Shown piece by piece: positions 15,857 through 24,786 of a DNA stretch of 64,000 nucleotides. Under the pieces are notes generated by a model. The model was given only the letters and a program-made list of their open reading frames with translations. It was not told where the DNA came from and made no database searches. The stretch is from Gluconobacter japonicus (GTDB lineage: Bacteria; Pseudomonadota; Alphaproteobacteria; Acetobacterales; Acetobacteraceae), in assembly GCF_002723975.1 (NCBI RefSeq), contig NZ_BEWO01000007.1:1-64000 (forward strand), read 5' to 3'. The position numbers were made by a program, and so were the translations under genes. How positions within the stretch are numbered: position 1 is the stretch's first letter; every line of letters starts with the position of its first letter.

Positions 15857-18592
15857 TTAGCGCTTCCACCATCCGACGCGGCGTGTCGCCGGGGGAAGTT
15901 CGTCAATGTTGATTGGCTGAAGAGTATTGTCTTCACCCGTCGTGTCCTCGGCCTTGGCTTGTGTAGCCTTGGTCGTGCGACGCGCGCGCTTCGGCTTAGC
16001 CGGAGCGTCCTCATCGGAAACGGGTGTCGCTTCGACTGTCGCGTCCTCAGCCTTGGTGGCTGCGGCTTTGGTCGTGCGACGGGCACGAGTGCGCTTTGGC
16101 TTGGCTTCGGCCTCTTCAGTTGCTGCCGGAGCAGGAACCTCGACTGCAACCTCTTCCACCATAACTGGCGTTACGGTGTCTGCCTTTACAGCCTTCGTGC
16201 TACGGCGACCGCGCCCACGCTTTGGCTTTTCCTGTGCTTCAGCAGCAGGTTCAACCACTGTTTCCGTGATGGTGGCAATCGGAGCTTCTTCAATCACGAT
16301 CGGGGTAGGCTGTGCTGTAGAGGTGCGAACCGGGCGGGCTGCCTGTTCCATCTCTGCCTGTTCAATCACGTCGAAGATGTCGAAGCTGCCACCGAACGGG
16401 TCGGCCGGTGTTGGTCCAACATAGCTGCGCTGCTGAAATGCCGGACGCTCTTCGCGACGACGCTGGTTGTGCGCGGGTGCCTGACGAGACGGCTGCGGAG
16501 CCTCAGGCTGCGCAGGTGCAGGCACTGGGGTTTCGGCAACAGCTTCGTCTTCCTTCTGAACGCGCTTGAAGCGGGTCCGACGACGTCCCGGAATGAGTCC
16601 GGTTTCTTCGTTGTCCTGCTCCTGAGGCTGCGAAGGTTGCTCGACTTCGGCCTCAGAAACATTCTGCTGAATCGTCTCGTTCTCGGAAGACTGATCCCGG
16701 CGACCACGACGACGACGACGGCGGCGGCGGCGATTGCCGTTGTTGCCTTCTTCCTCGTCACTGGTCTCTAGCTCGACGTCTTCGGCCCGCACAGCGGCCG
16801 GAGCAGCCTCTGGAACGATAGCCTGCGGAAGCGTCGGAGCTTCGTCTTCGATGATCTCGATCGTACGGACCGTCTGAGGCACTGCAACCTGGGCAGGGAC
16901 ATGAGCGGCAGCGGCCGTCTGCGGACGCAGGCGTTCGATGCGCATCTCGGATGCTGGCAGGTCTTCTTCTGTCCGGAAGATCACACGCATACGGTGACGC
17001 TGCTCGATGTCTGACAGCCAGTCGCGCTTGTGGTTCAGGATGTAGAGCGCAATGCTTGAACCGATATAGACTTCGATTTCAGAAGCCCGTTGGCGGGTGC
17101 CTTCTTCGTCAATGGCGCGCAGCACATGCAGGGCGGAACTTTCCGTACCACGGATGAAGCCGGTGCCCTGACAGTGCGGGCACGGCGTCAGCAGGGATTC
17201 CGCGATGGACGGACGCAGACGCTGGCGGGACATTTCGAGCAGGCCGAAATGGGAAATATGCCCGACCTGAATGCGTGCGCGGTCCGTACGCAGGGAGTCC
17301 TTGAGGCGCTTCTCGACCTGGGCGTTGTGACGGCGACTCTCCATGTCGATGAAATCGATCACGACGAGACCAGCCAGATCACGCAGGCGGAGTTGACGTG
17401 CGACTTCTTCCGCAGCTTCGAGGTTGGTCCGCAGGGCGGTTTCCTCGATGTTGCGCTGGGAGGTGGACTTGCCGGAGTTCACGTCAATGGCGACCAGCGC
17501 TTCTGTCTGGTTGATGACGAGGTAGCCACCAGATTTCAGGCGTGCTGTCGGCGAGAACATCGCATCCAGATGGCCTTCGACGTTGTAACGCGCGAAGAGG
17601 CTCTGACCGCGGTTCTGCCACAGCTTCACTTTGCCAGCGTTGTGCGGCATCAGCAGGCGCATGAATTCGCGGGCGCTCTTCCAGGCAGATTCACCGTCGA
17701 CCATGATGTCTTCGATGTCTTTGGAGAACAGATCGCGGATCGCGCGCTTGATGAGGCTTGCTTCCTCATAAACCAGCGTCGGTGCGACGGAAGACAGCGC
17801 ATGTGAGCGAATGTCATCCCACAACTGGAGCAGGTATTCGCAGTCGCGGATGATTTCCGGTCCCGGGCGTCCTGCACCGGCTGTCCGGACAATCATGGCC
17901 ATCGACTTGGGCAGGTTCAGTTCCGCAATCAGATCACGCAGACGACGGCGATCGGTGTCGGACGTGATCTTGCGTGAAACGCCACCGCCACGCAGAGCAT
18001 TGGGCATCAAGACGCAGTAGCGGCCGGCGAGGGAGACGTAGGTGGTCAGGGCAGCGCCTTTGTTGCCACGCTCTTCCTTCACGACCTGCACGAGCAGGAC
18101 CTGACGACGGCGAATGACTTCCTGGATCTTGTAATTGCGCAGGAAGCGGGCTGTGCGGCGGGACGCAGCATTTTCCTCGCCGGTGTCGTGTTCACCACCG
18201 ACGGTTTCCGGGGCGCGACGATCCTGGTTTTCGGTCTCGTCGGTATCGTCAGAGACGGTTTCTTCTTCACTTTCCGGAAGATCAGTGCGCTGTTCGGACG
18301 CAACGTCTTCTTCCTGAAGGGCCAGAAGTTTTTCGCGGTCTGCAACCGGGATCTGGAAGTAATCCGGGTGAATTTCGCTGAAGGCGAGGAAGCCGTGACG
18401 GTTTCCGCCGTATTCTACGAAAGCGGCCTGAAGGCTCGGCTCAACGCGAATGACCTTGGCGAGGTAGATGTTGCCCTTGAGCTGTTTCTTGGACGATGTC
18501 TCGACGTCGTAATCTTCAACGCGGTCACCGTCCATGACCACAACACGCGTTTCTTCCGCGTGTGTGGTGTCGATAAGCATACGCTTGGTCAT
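15857..18592 (-). CDS. rne: Ribonuclease E/G
   Basis: 911 residues from ATG 18592 (MTKRMLIDTTHAEETRVVV, the alphaproteobacterial RNase E N-terminus). An S1 RNA-binding domain (about 33-200) is split by an acidic insertion containing ESEEETVSDDTDETENQ. The catalytic core has metal ligands in IDVNSGKS (about 368) and VIDFIDMES (about 413), and a Zn-link CPHC near 470. The C-terminal third is a disordered Arg/Pro/Ala/Glu region with RRRRRRRRGRR and three basic repeats of the KPKR..RR.TKA type, expected to bind RNA or degradosome partners. It initiates mRNA decay and rRNA/tRNA processing. The long 5' region would fit autoregulation. Confidence 0.95.
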   Translation of the reverse strand: MTKRMLIDTTHAEETRVVVMDGDRVEDYDVETSSKKQLKGNIYLAKVIRVEPSLQAAFVEYGGNRHGFLAFSEIHPDYFQIPVADREKLLALQEEDVASEQRTDLPESEEETVSDDTDETENQDRRAPETVGGEHDTGEENAASRRTARFLRNYKIQEVIRRRQVLLVQVVKEERGNKGAALTTYVSLAGRYCVLMPNALRGGGVSRKITSDTDRRRLRDLIAELNLPKSMAMIVRTAGAGRPGPEIIRDCEYLLQLWDDIRSHALSSVAPTLVYEEASLIKRAIRDLFSKDIEDIMVDGESAWKSAREFMRLLMPHNAGKVKLWQNRGQSLFARYNVEGHLDAMFSPTARLKSGGYLVINQTEALVAIDVNSGKSTSQRNIEETALRTNLEAAEEVARQLRLRDLAGLVVIDFIDMESRRHNAQVEKRLKDSLRTDRARIQVGHISHFGLLEMSRQRLRPSIAESLLTPCPHCQGTGFIRGTESSALHVLRAIDEEGTRQRASEIEVYIGSSIALYILNHKRDWLSDIEQRHRMRVIFRTEEDLPASEMRIERLRPQTAAAAHVPAQVAVPQTVRTIEIIEDEAPTLPQAIVPEAAPAAVRAEDVELETSDEEEGNNGNRRRRRRRRRGRRDQSSENETIQQNVSEAEVEQPSQPQEQDNEETGLIPGRRRTRFKRVQKEDEAVAETPVPAPAQPEAPQPSRQAPAHNQRRREERPAFQQRSYVGPTPADPFGGSFDIFDVIEQAEMEQAARPVRTSTAQPTPIVIEEAPIATITETVVEPAAEAQEKPKRGRGRRSTKAVKADTVTPVMVEEVAVEVPAPAATEEAEAKPKRTRARRTTKAAATKAEDATVEATPVSDEDAPAKPKRARRTTKATQAKAEDTTGEDNTLQPINIDELPPATRRVGWWKR

Positions 18593-19138
18593 GGAAAACT
18601 GAACTCCACGATGTTCCAGAGTGGCGCTTTGGGCCAGAGGGAACACCTGATTGTACGGGGTGGAGGGGGCGCATCAGTCGGAATACCAGTCCGCGGGACG
18701 CATCTGGTCCCGTTCCGGCTAGGCTCCTGACTGTGATCACGTCGCGTGACATTCGACCCCTGACAGACGTCCGGTCCATGGTCTGGTCCCGGATGAAAAC
18801 GCATTCCGGTCAGGGTGTTATCCTGTGCCGGACTGAACTAATCCCGCCGGAATAACCCGATCAGGACATGGCACAGAAATGTCAGGCACATGTCAAACGA
18901 TGGGGCGTCACGGCTCGGACAATGGAGGCGGGAGCGCTGCGGGGAAAAGGGTAAAAGCCCACAAACGATCAGACCGCTCTCTTCAGGTCCTTGATGTGCA
19001 GGATGACTTAAAGAAGGGCTGCTGGCAAGCGGGGCTTTTGCGGGCTCTCCAAAAGGTGCGCCGCCTTGTTTCAGACATTGTCCTGTGTCTGTATTGTTTG
19101 GGCTCATAAAACGATTGATAAAGACGCAGGATAGACGA
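18593..19138. promoter_or_regulatory. Divergent control region between rne and the amidase gene
   Basis: About 545 bases without a credible gene; open frames here lack ribosome binding sites and motifs. On the minus strand a TTGACA (complement of 18891-18896) with TGCCAT 17 bases on is a weak candidate rne promoter. It would give a 5' untranslated region of about 270 bases, in keeping with rne leaders that RNase E itself cleaves. No promoter for the amidase gene stands out. Confidence 0.3.
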
Positions 19139-19984
19139 ATGCTGACGCGACGCACGGTACTGGAAGGTCTTGCCTGTCTGTCAGCGGCAATCCCGCTGGA
19201 TGCAACTGCCCGCACGAAGCATTCTACGCATCATCTCCCGACCGGAGGAACGCTTCATGCGCCTGCGGTACATCGTAATGCGGCCCCTCCAAAACCGCTT
19301 GTGATGCTGGACCCAGGCCATGGGGGAAAAGATCCGGGCGCCATTGGTATTTCCGGTACGTATGAGAAACATATTGCGGAGGCCGCCGCGACGGAACTGC
19401 AAAGACAGCTTCTGGCATCGGGGCAATACCGTGTCGCAATGACACGGTCTGAAGACCGGTTTATCCCTCTAGAGGGGCGTGTCGAACTGGCGCAGCAGCA
19501 TCAGGCGCATCTCTTTATTTCCATGCACGCCGATGCGCTGCATGACCGCGATGTTCGCGGGGCTAGTGTCTATACGCTCTCCAGCGGTGCATCAGATGCG
19601 CAGACCGCGGCTTTGGCTCAAACGGAAAACAGTGCGGACCGTTTTGGTGGCCCTGCGTTTCATGGGATGTCTCCAGATGTGCAGCAGATCCTGTCCAGCC
19701 TTGTTTCGGAAGAAACCCGCCGTGGCTCAGCGCATATGGCATCGAGTGTGGTCGGGGCGTTCCGGAACCGGATTGGCCTGCTGACGCATCCCTCCCGGCA
19801 TGCTGCGTTTGTTGTTCTGAAATCTGCAGAGATACCCTCTGTTCTGGTTGAGATGGGGTTCATGTCTAACCGGTTGGATGAAGCGGCTTTGCGTCAGGCT
19901 GTGCATCGAACGCAGGTAGCGAGTGCGATGAAAACCGCTGTTGACCGGTATTTTTCTGCGCAGCCCAGGCTTATGGCTGGCTGA
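19139..19984 (+). CDS. N-acetylmuramoyl-L-alanine amidase, Tat-exported
   Basis: 281 residues from ATG 19139. A twin-arginine style signal opens the protein (LTRRTVLEGLACLSAAIPLD), indicating folded export to the periplasm. The Amidase_3 zinc fold shows VMLDPGHGGKDPGAIG (zinc His), YEKHIAEAAATEL (zinc Glu region), HLFISMHADAL (zinc His) and SVLVEMGFMSN (catalytic Glu). It cleaves septal peptidoglycan between MurNAc and L-Ala, as AmiA/AmiC do. An upstream in-frame ATG at 19085 exists but would put 18 charged residues before the Tat motif. Its export would use TatBC encoded at 53 kb. Confidence 0.9.
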   Translation: MLTRRTVLEGLACLSAAIPLDATARTKHSTHHLPTGGTLHAPAVHRNAAPPKPLVMLDPGHGGKDPGAIGISGTYEKHIAEAAATELQRQLLASGQYRVAMTRSEDRFIPLEGRVELAQQHQAHLFISMHADALHDRDVRGASVYTLSSGASDAQTAALAQTENSADRFGGPAFHGMSPDVQQILSSLVSEETRRGSAHMASSVVGAFRNRIGLLTHPSRHAAFVVLKSAEIPSVLVEMGFMSNRLDEAALRQAVHRTQVASAMKTAVDRYFSAQPRLMAG

Positions 19985-20071
19985 TTTTTGGCCGACCTTG
20001 GCGGAACGCATGGCAGAGTTTTTGGTCATGTGGGTTGCACATAACGAAAGAATCGGACATTTTCCGTCGCC

Positions 20072-20116
20072 ATGACATTTCTTTCGATCCTCTCGCTTCG
20101 ACTTATCGGCCCCTGA
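20072..20116 (+). CDS. Leucine-rich leader peptide of leuA
   Basis: A 14-codon frame upstream of leuA encodes MTFLSILSLRLIGP then TGA, with four leucines and two isoleucines. It is 85 bases before the leuA start, and its stop codon lies inside the left arm of a strong hairpin. This is the arrangement of an amino-acid attenuation leader, where stalling at Leu codons during leucine shortage changes RNA folding. No strong ribosome binding site is obvious. Confidence 0.6.
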   Translation: MTFLSILSLRLIGP

Positions 20117-20158
20117 ACGCCATATCTTAGGCGGGCAGCGTTCCGTTGCGTTCAGGGG
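20110..20158 (+). promoter_or_regulatory. leuA attenuator hairpin
   Basis: CCCCTGAACGC (20110-20120) pairs perfectly with GCGTTCAGGGG (20148-20158). A further GCGTTCC (20138-20144) can pair with GGAACGC at about 20002-20008, giving a possible alternative fold. There is no U-run after the 11-bp stem, so it may block translation or be one part of a multi-stem switch. Confidence 0.5.
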
Positions 20159-20201
20159 ATGACAGACCAGAAAATTTCCTGACCAGCGAGAAGATCAAGA
20201 C

Positions 20202-21770
20202 ATGACTTTCCAACATCCGTCTTTCGGTACGATTTCCGACGACCGCGTTATCATTTTCGATACAACGCTGCGTGACGGTGAGCAGTCCCCCGGTTTCTCT
20301 ATGAACCTCGAAGAGAAGCTCCGCATGGCGCATGCGTTGAGCGCTCTGGGAGTGGATGTTATTGAGGCAGGCTTCCCGGTTGCTTCCAAGGACGATTTTG
20401 AGAGCGTTCGTAGCATTGCCGAGCAGGTACGCGGTTCTGTTATCTGTGGTCTGGCTCGCAGTGGCGGCAAGCGCGACATTGAATCCTGTGGTGAAGCCCT
20501 GAAGGGCGCTGAACGTTCCCGTATTCACAACTTCATTTCCACGTCTCCGCTGCACATGAAGTACAAGCTGCGGATGGAGCCGGAAACGGTTCTGGACATC
20601 ATTGCCTCTGGTAACCAGAAGGCTCGGCAGTACACGGACGACGTGGAGTGGTCTGCTGAGGATGGCTCCCGCACGGACCCGGACTTCCTGTGTCGTTGCG
20701 TGGAAGTCGCCATCAAGAATGGTGCGAACACCATTAATATCCCTGACACCGTAGGCTTTGCGACGCCGGAAGAAATGCGCCGCATCTTTACCATGCTGCG
20801 TGAGCGTGTTCCGGGTGCGGATCAGGTGATTTTCTCCACGCATAATCACAATGATCTGGGTCTGGGTGTTGCGAATACGCTGGCTGCTGTTGAAGGCGGT
20901 GCACGCCAGATCGAATGCACGATCAACGGTATTGGCGAGCGTGCGGGTAATGCTGCGCTGGAAGAAATCGTCATGGCGCTGCGGACGCGTCACGATCAGT
21001 ACGGCAAGGTGACCGGCATCGAGACGCCGAAGCTGCTCGGCATGTCCCGGATGCTGGCGACGATTACGGGCTTCGACGTGCAGCCGAACAAGGCCATCGT
21101 TGGTCGCAACGCCTTCGCGCATGAAAGCGGGATTCATCAGGACGGTGTTCTGAAGAACGCAGCCACTTATGAGATCATGACGCCGGAGAGCGTGGGCTGG
21201 AACAAGAGTTCACTGGTGATGGGCAAGCATTCCGGCCGTGCCGCATTCCGCGACAAGCTGGCTCAGCTTGGTTACCCGCCGCTGGAAGAAGAAGCCCTGA
21301 ACGCCGCCTTCGCGCGTTTCAAGGATCTGGCTGACAGCAAGAAGGTCGTGTTCGATGACGACATCTGCGCGCTGGTCGATGATGAAAGCCGCGATCATGA
21401 GCGCATTCACCTGATCTCGCTGGAAGTGGCTTCGGGGACGAAGCAGAAGGCGCAGGTCAAGCTGGAAATCAGCGTCGATGGTGCGACGCAGTATGCGGCC
21501 GTAAGTGGAAATGGGCCGGTTGACGCGGCATTCCGGGCTATTGGTGAAGCTTTCCCGCACTCTGCTGAACTGGCACTGTTTTCCGTGGCAAACGTGACGG
21601 AAGGGACTGACGCTCAGGCCCGCACGACTGTTCGTTTGCAGGAAAACGGCAAGCTTGTAGACGGCCAGGGTGCGGATTCCGACACGGTTGTATCGGCAGT
21701 GCGTGCTTATATCCATGCCCTGAACAAGCTGTTGACCAAGCGTGAGCGCACGGAGCCTGAAGCGCTCTGA
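20202..21770 (+). CDS. leuA: 2-isopropylmalate synthase
   Basis: 522 residues. It condenses acetyl-CoA with 2-oxoisovalerate, the first committed step of leucine synthesis. The HMGL-like TIM barrel (about 18-290) shows IIFDTTLRDGEQSPGFSMN and the metal-binding HxH in FSTHNHNDLGLGVAN, then GIGERAGNAALEEIVMAL. The linker has NAFAHESGIHQDGVLKN, and the C-terminal region (about 390-505) is the regulatory LeuA dimer domain that binds leucine. So control is likely at two levels: feedback inhibition and the upstream leader. The gene stands alone, followed by an inverted repeat. Confidence 0.97.
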   Translation: MTFQHPSFGTISDDRVIIFDTTLRDGEQSPGFSMNLEEKLRMAHALSALGVDVIEAGFPVASKDDFESVRSIAEQVRGSVICGLARSGGKRDIESCGEALKGAERSRIHNFISTSPLHMKYKLRMEPETVLDIIASGNQKARQYTDDVEWSAEDGSRTDPDFLCRCVEVAIKNGANTINIPDTVGFATPEEMRRIFTMLRERVPGADQVIFSTHNHNDLGLGVANTLAAVEGGARQIECTINGIGERAGNAALEEIVMALRTRHDQYGKVTGIETPKLLGMSRMLATITGFDVQPNKAIVGRNAFAHESGIHQDGVLKNAATYEIMTPESVGWNKSSLVMGKHSGRAAFRDKLAQLGYPPLEEEALNAAFARFKDLADSKKVVFDDDICALVDDESRDHERIHLISLEVASGTKQKAQVKLEISVDGATQYAAVSGNGPVDAAFRAIGEAFPHSAELALFSVANVTEGTDAQARTTVRLQENGKLVDGQGADSDTVVSAVRAYIHALNKLLTKRERTEPEAL

Positions 21771-21788
21771 GCGTTCGCGATTAATGAG

Positions 21789-21829
21789 AGATCCTTAAAG
21801 AACGAACAATTATCGTTCTTTAAGGATCT
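21789..21829. terminator. 17-bp AT-rich hairpin after leuA
   Basis: AGATCCTTAAAGAACGA (21789-21805) pairs perfectly with TCGTTCTTTAAGGATCT (21813-21829) around ACAATTA, starting 19 bases after the leuA stop. There is no U-tract, so it is either a factor-assisted terminator or an mRNA-stabilising end. Confidence 0.6.
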
Positions 21830-21883
21830 GGACAAAGATATCACGATTGATATTGTCTCCTTCTGAATTTGGAAGGGACAGCT

Positions 21884-22651
21884 ATGCCGCATTCGTGGCT
21901 TTATTCGGCATCTGGTCTATTTGTAGGCTTTCTGGTTGGTATGACCGGAGTGGGGGGAGGGTCCCTCATGACGCCGTTGCTGATCCTGCTCTTTGGTGCC
22001 AAGCCGCAGTCAGCTGTTGGAACAGATCTTCTTTACGCTGCTATTACGAAAATCGTTGGAACCGGGCTCAACCGCCATATGGGGGTTGTGAACTGGCGGA
22101 TTGTGGGCTGGCAGATGGCTGGCAGTATTCCTGCGGGTCTGGTGTGCCTGCTGTTCCTGCATCACGAAGGCATGTCTGACGCGGCATCCCGGTTGATCCG
22201 GATTGTTCTTGGCGTTGCTCTTCTTTTGACGGCGCCGGCTATTCTTCTGAAGCCCCGGCTGAGGCGCTGGGCGGAAGGGCGCATACCTCTGAGTGAGCGG
22301 ATGGAGACAATCCTGACGGTTCTTCTGGGTGTTCTGCTGGGAACGCTGGTGACGCTGTCTTCGGTTGGGGCGGGTGCTGTTGGAATGGCCGCGCTGACGA
22401 TGCTTTATCCGCGCTTAAACACCCGAACGCTTGTCGCAACCGATATTGCCCATGCTGTTCCCCTGACGCTGATTGCAGGCGGCGGCCACTGGCTTGAAGG
22501 CGCCGTTGATACGGCTGTTCTTCTGGCGCTTCTGGTAGGATCCATTCCCGGGATCATTCTGGGTACATTGTGTGCAGGAAAACTGCATGAAGATACGCAG
22601 AGATGGGTTCTGGGTATTCTTCTGGCTGTCATTGGTATCCGGATGATCTGA
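21884..22651 (+). CDS. TauE/SafE (TSUP) family membrane exporter
   Basis: 255 residues from ATG 21884, preceded by GGAAGGG. It is hydrophobic throughout with about seven predicted membrane segments. Family signatures are the N-terminal GLFVGFLVGMTGVGGGSLMT and, in the second half, LLGTLVTLSSVGAGAVGMA, the repeated glycine-rich loops of the TSUP fold. Members export sulfite, sulfoacetate or other organic acids. The neighbours do not indicate the substrate. It converges on a glycine-zipper lipoprotein gene. Confidence 0.88.
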   Translation: MPHSWLYSASGLFVGFLVGMTGVGGGSLMTPLLILLFGAKPQSAVGTDLLYAAITKIVGTGLNRHMGVVNWRIVGWQMAGSIPAGLVCLLFLHHEGMSDAASRLIRIVLGVALLLTAPAILLKPRLRRWAEGRIPLSERMETILTVLLGVLLGTLVTLSSVGAGAVGMAALTMLYPRLNTRTLVATDIAHAVPLTLIAGGGHWLEGAVDTAVLLALLVGSIPGIILGTLCAGKLHEDTQRWVLGILLAVIGIRMI

Positions 22652-22663
22652 CATCCGGATACC
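22634..22663. terminator. Bidirectional stem-loop between TSUP gene and lipoprotein gene
   Basis: GGTATCCGGATG (22634-22645) pairs perfectly with CATCCGGATACC (22652-22663). The left arm lies in the last TSUP codons. There is no U-tract on either side. Confidence 0.5.
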
Positions 22664-22671
22664 GTTAAGCC

Positions 22672-23121
22672 TCAGTAGCCGTAGTTGCTCTGCTGAGGAT
22701 AACCATTGTTGTAACCCTGCGGGTATCCGTTCTGGCAGTTCGTGTTGGGCGGACACCGATACTGCTGCGGATACGTCGGATACTGGCCGTTCTGCTGGTA
22801 TCCCTGCTGAGGGTAATTGCCCTGCTGCTGGGGATAGCCGTTCTGGTACCCGCCCTGCTGATAGCCCGGACGGTTTGGGGTTGTTACGGCCCCTGTTGCA
22901 GCACCGAGAGCGCCACCAGCCAGAGCGCCAATTGCCGCGCCGCGGCCACCACCCGCCAGAGCGCCGATTGCAGCGCCTGTTCCGCCACCTAAAAGGCCGC
23001 CGCCCAGAGCACGGGAGCCTGGATCATAGTTCCCCTGGCAGCCGCCGAGAGACAGAACGGTCGCGAAAGCTCCAATCAGAGCCATTCCCCGGAAAGCAGG
23101 GCGGGCGATAACGGACCTCAT
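22672..23121 (-). CDS. Glycine-zipper lipoprotein with Gln/Tyr-rich tail
   Basis: 149 residues. Signal peptide with lipobox SLGGC (Cys28). Residues about 38-78 form glycine-zipper repeats (GGGTGAAIGALAGGGRGAAI), typical of Gly-zipper/OmpA-like outer membrane lipoproteins such as the SlyB group. The remaining 70 residues are almost wholly Gln, Tyr, Pro, Asn and Gly (NGYPQQQGNYPQQGY) with two cysteines (RCPPNTNC). This low-complexity tail resembles prion-like or adhesive sequences. The next gene on the same strand is a short paralogue without the tail. Function unknown, probably envelope-structural. Confidence 0.75.
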   Translation of the reverse strand: MRSVIARPAFRGMALIGAFATVLSLGGCQGNYDPGSRALGGGLLGGGTGAAIGALAGGGRGAAIGALAGGALGAATGAVTTPNRPGYQQGGYQNGYPQQQGNYPQQGYQQNGQYPTYPQQYRCPPNTNCQNGYPQGYNNGYPQQSNYGY

Positions 23122-23165
23122 ATCAAAAATCCTTAGATATCATGGTTACTGAGCCTCTATAAGAC

Positions 23166-23423
23166 TTAGTAACTGTTCCGTGAACGCCGGCTTGGCGTTG
23201 TTGCCGCGCCGACTGCCGCGCCTGTACCACCGCCTGCCAGTGCGCCGATAGCTGCGCCGCTACCGCCACCAGCAATGGCTCCGAGCGCAGCGCCCGCACC
23301 TGCGCCGATGAGGGCACCGGATCCAGCGCGCGCGCCGCTGTCGTATGGATTGCCGCAGCCAGCAAGCGCTGCGCCGCACAGGGTCAGGACGGCAATGAGG
23401 CGAGGAGTCTTCATGTTGGTCAT
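23166..23423 (-). CDS. Small glycine-zipper lipoprotein, paralogue of neighbour
   Basis: 85 residues from ATG 23423, preceded by AGGAC eight bases upstream. Lipobox ALAGC gives Cys23. The rest is GNPYDSGARAGSGALIGAGA plus glycine-zipper units (GGGSGAAIGALAGGGTGAAV), ending TTPSRRSRNSY. The N-terminal halves of this protein and its 149-residue neighbour align closely (NYDPGSRA/NPYDSGAR, GAAIGALAGGG), so they are tandem paralogues that differ mainly in the C-terminal tail. The frame is open further 5', but without a binding site. Confidence 0.72.
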   Translation of the reverse strand: MTNMKTPRLIAVLTLCGAALAGCGNPYDSGARAGSGALIGAGAGAALGAIAGGGSGAAIGALAGGGTGAAVGAATTPSRRSRNSY

Positions 23424-23579
23424 CTGTTTTGTCCTGTTCGATGCTCCGTCTCCTTCTGCTGACTGCAGAGGGGAAAGAGTTTGGAAACCCAATTATGGTA
23501 ACGTAGGAAACGTGACTGAAGGGTGGCGGGATTAAGGCTGTAAAAAATTTTTTTCCGTGTCTGACAAGCGCGTGATGAA

Positions 23580-23608
23580 AAGTTGTTCCTGTTTGATGAC
23601 ATTATACT
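23580..23608 (+). promoter_or_regulatory. Candidate promoter of the mre operon
   Basis: A TATACT -10-like hexamer at 23603-23608 lies about 110 bases before the mreB start. The -35 match is poor: AAGTTG at optimal spacing, or TTGTTC at 14 bases. The intergenic region from 23424 to 23720 must contain the operon promoter, but this assignment is weak. Confidence 0.25.
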
Positions 23609-23645
23609 GAACGGAACCCTTGCTGAACGGTGGCCGCGACGTTAA

Positions 23646-24770
<1,125 letters not shown>

Positions 24771-24786
24771 CCCCGGACTCTCACCG

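Noticed and set aside
15960-16760. Repetitive DNA considered as a CRISPR array
   Set aside because: The repeats are codon-level repeats of the RNase E basic tail, irregular in length and in frame with the gene.
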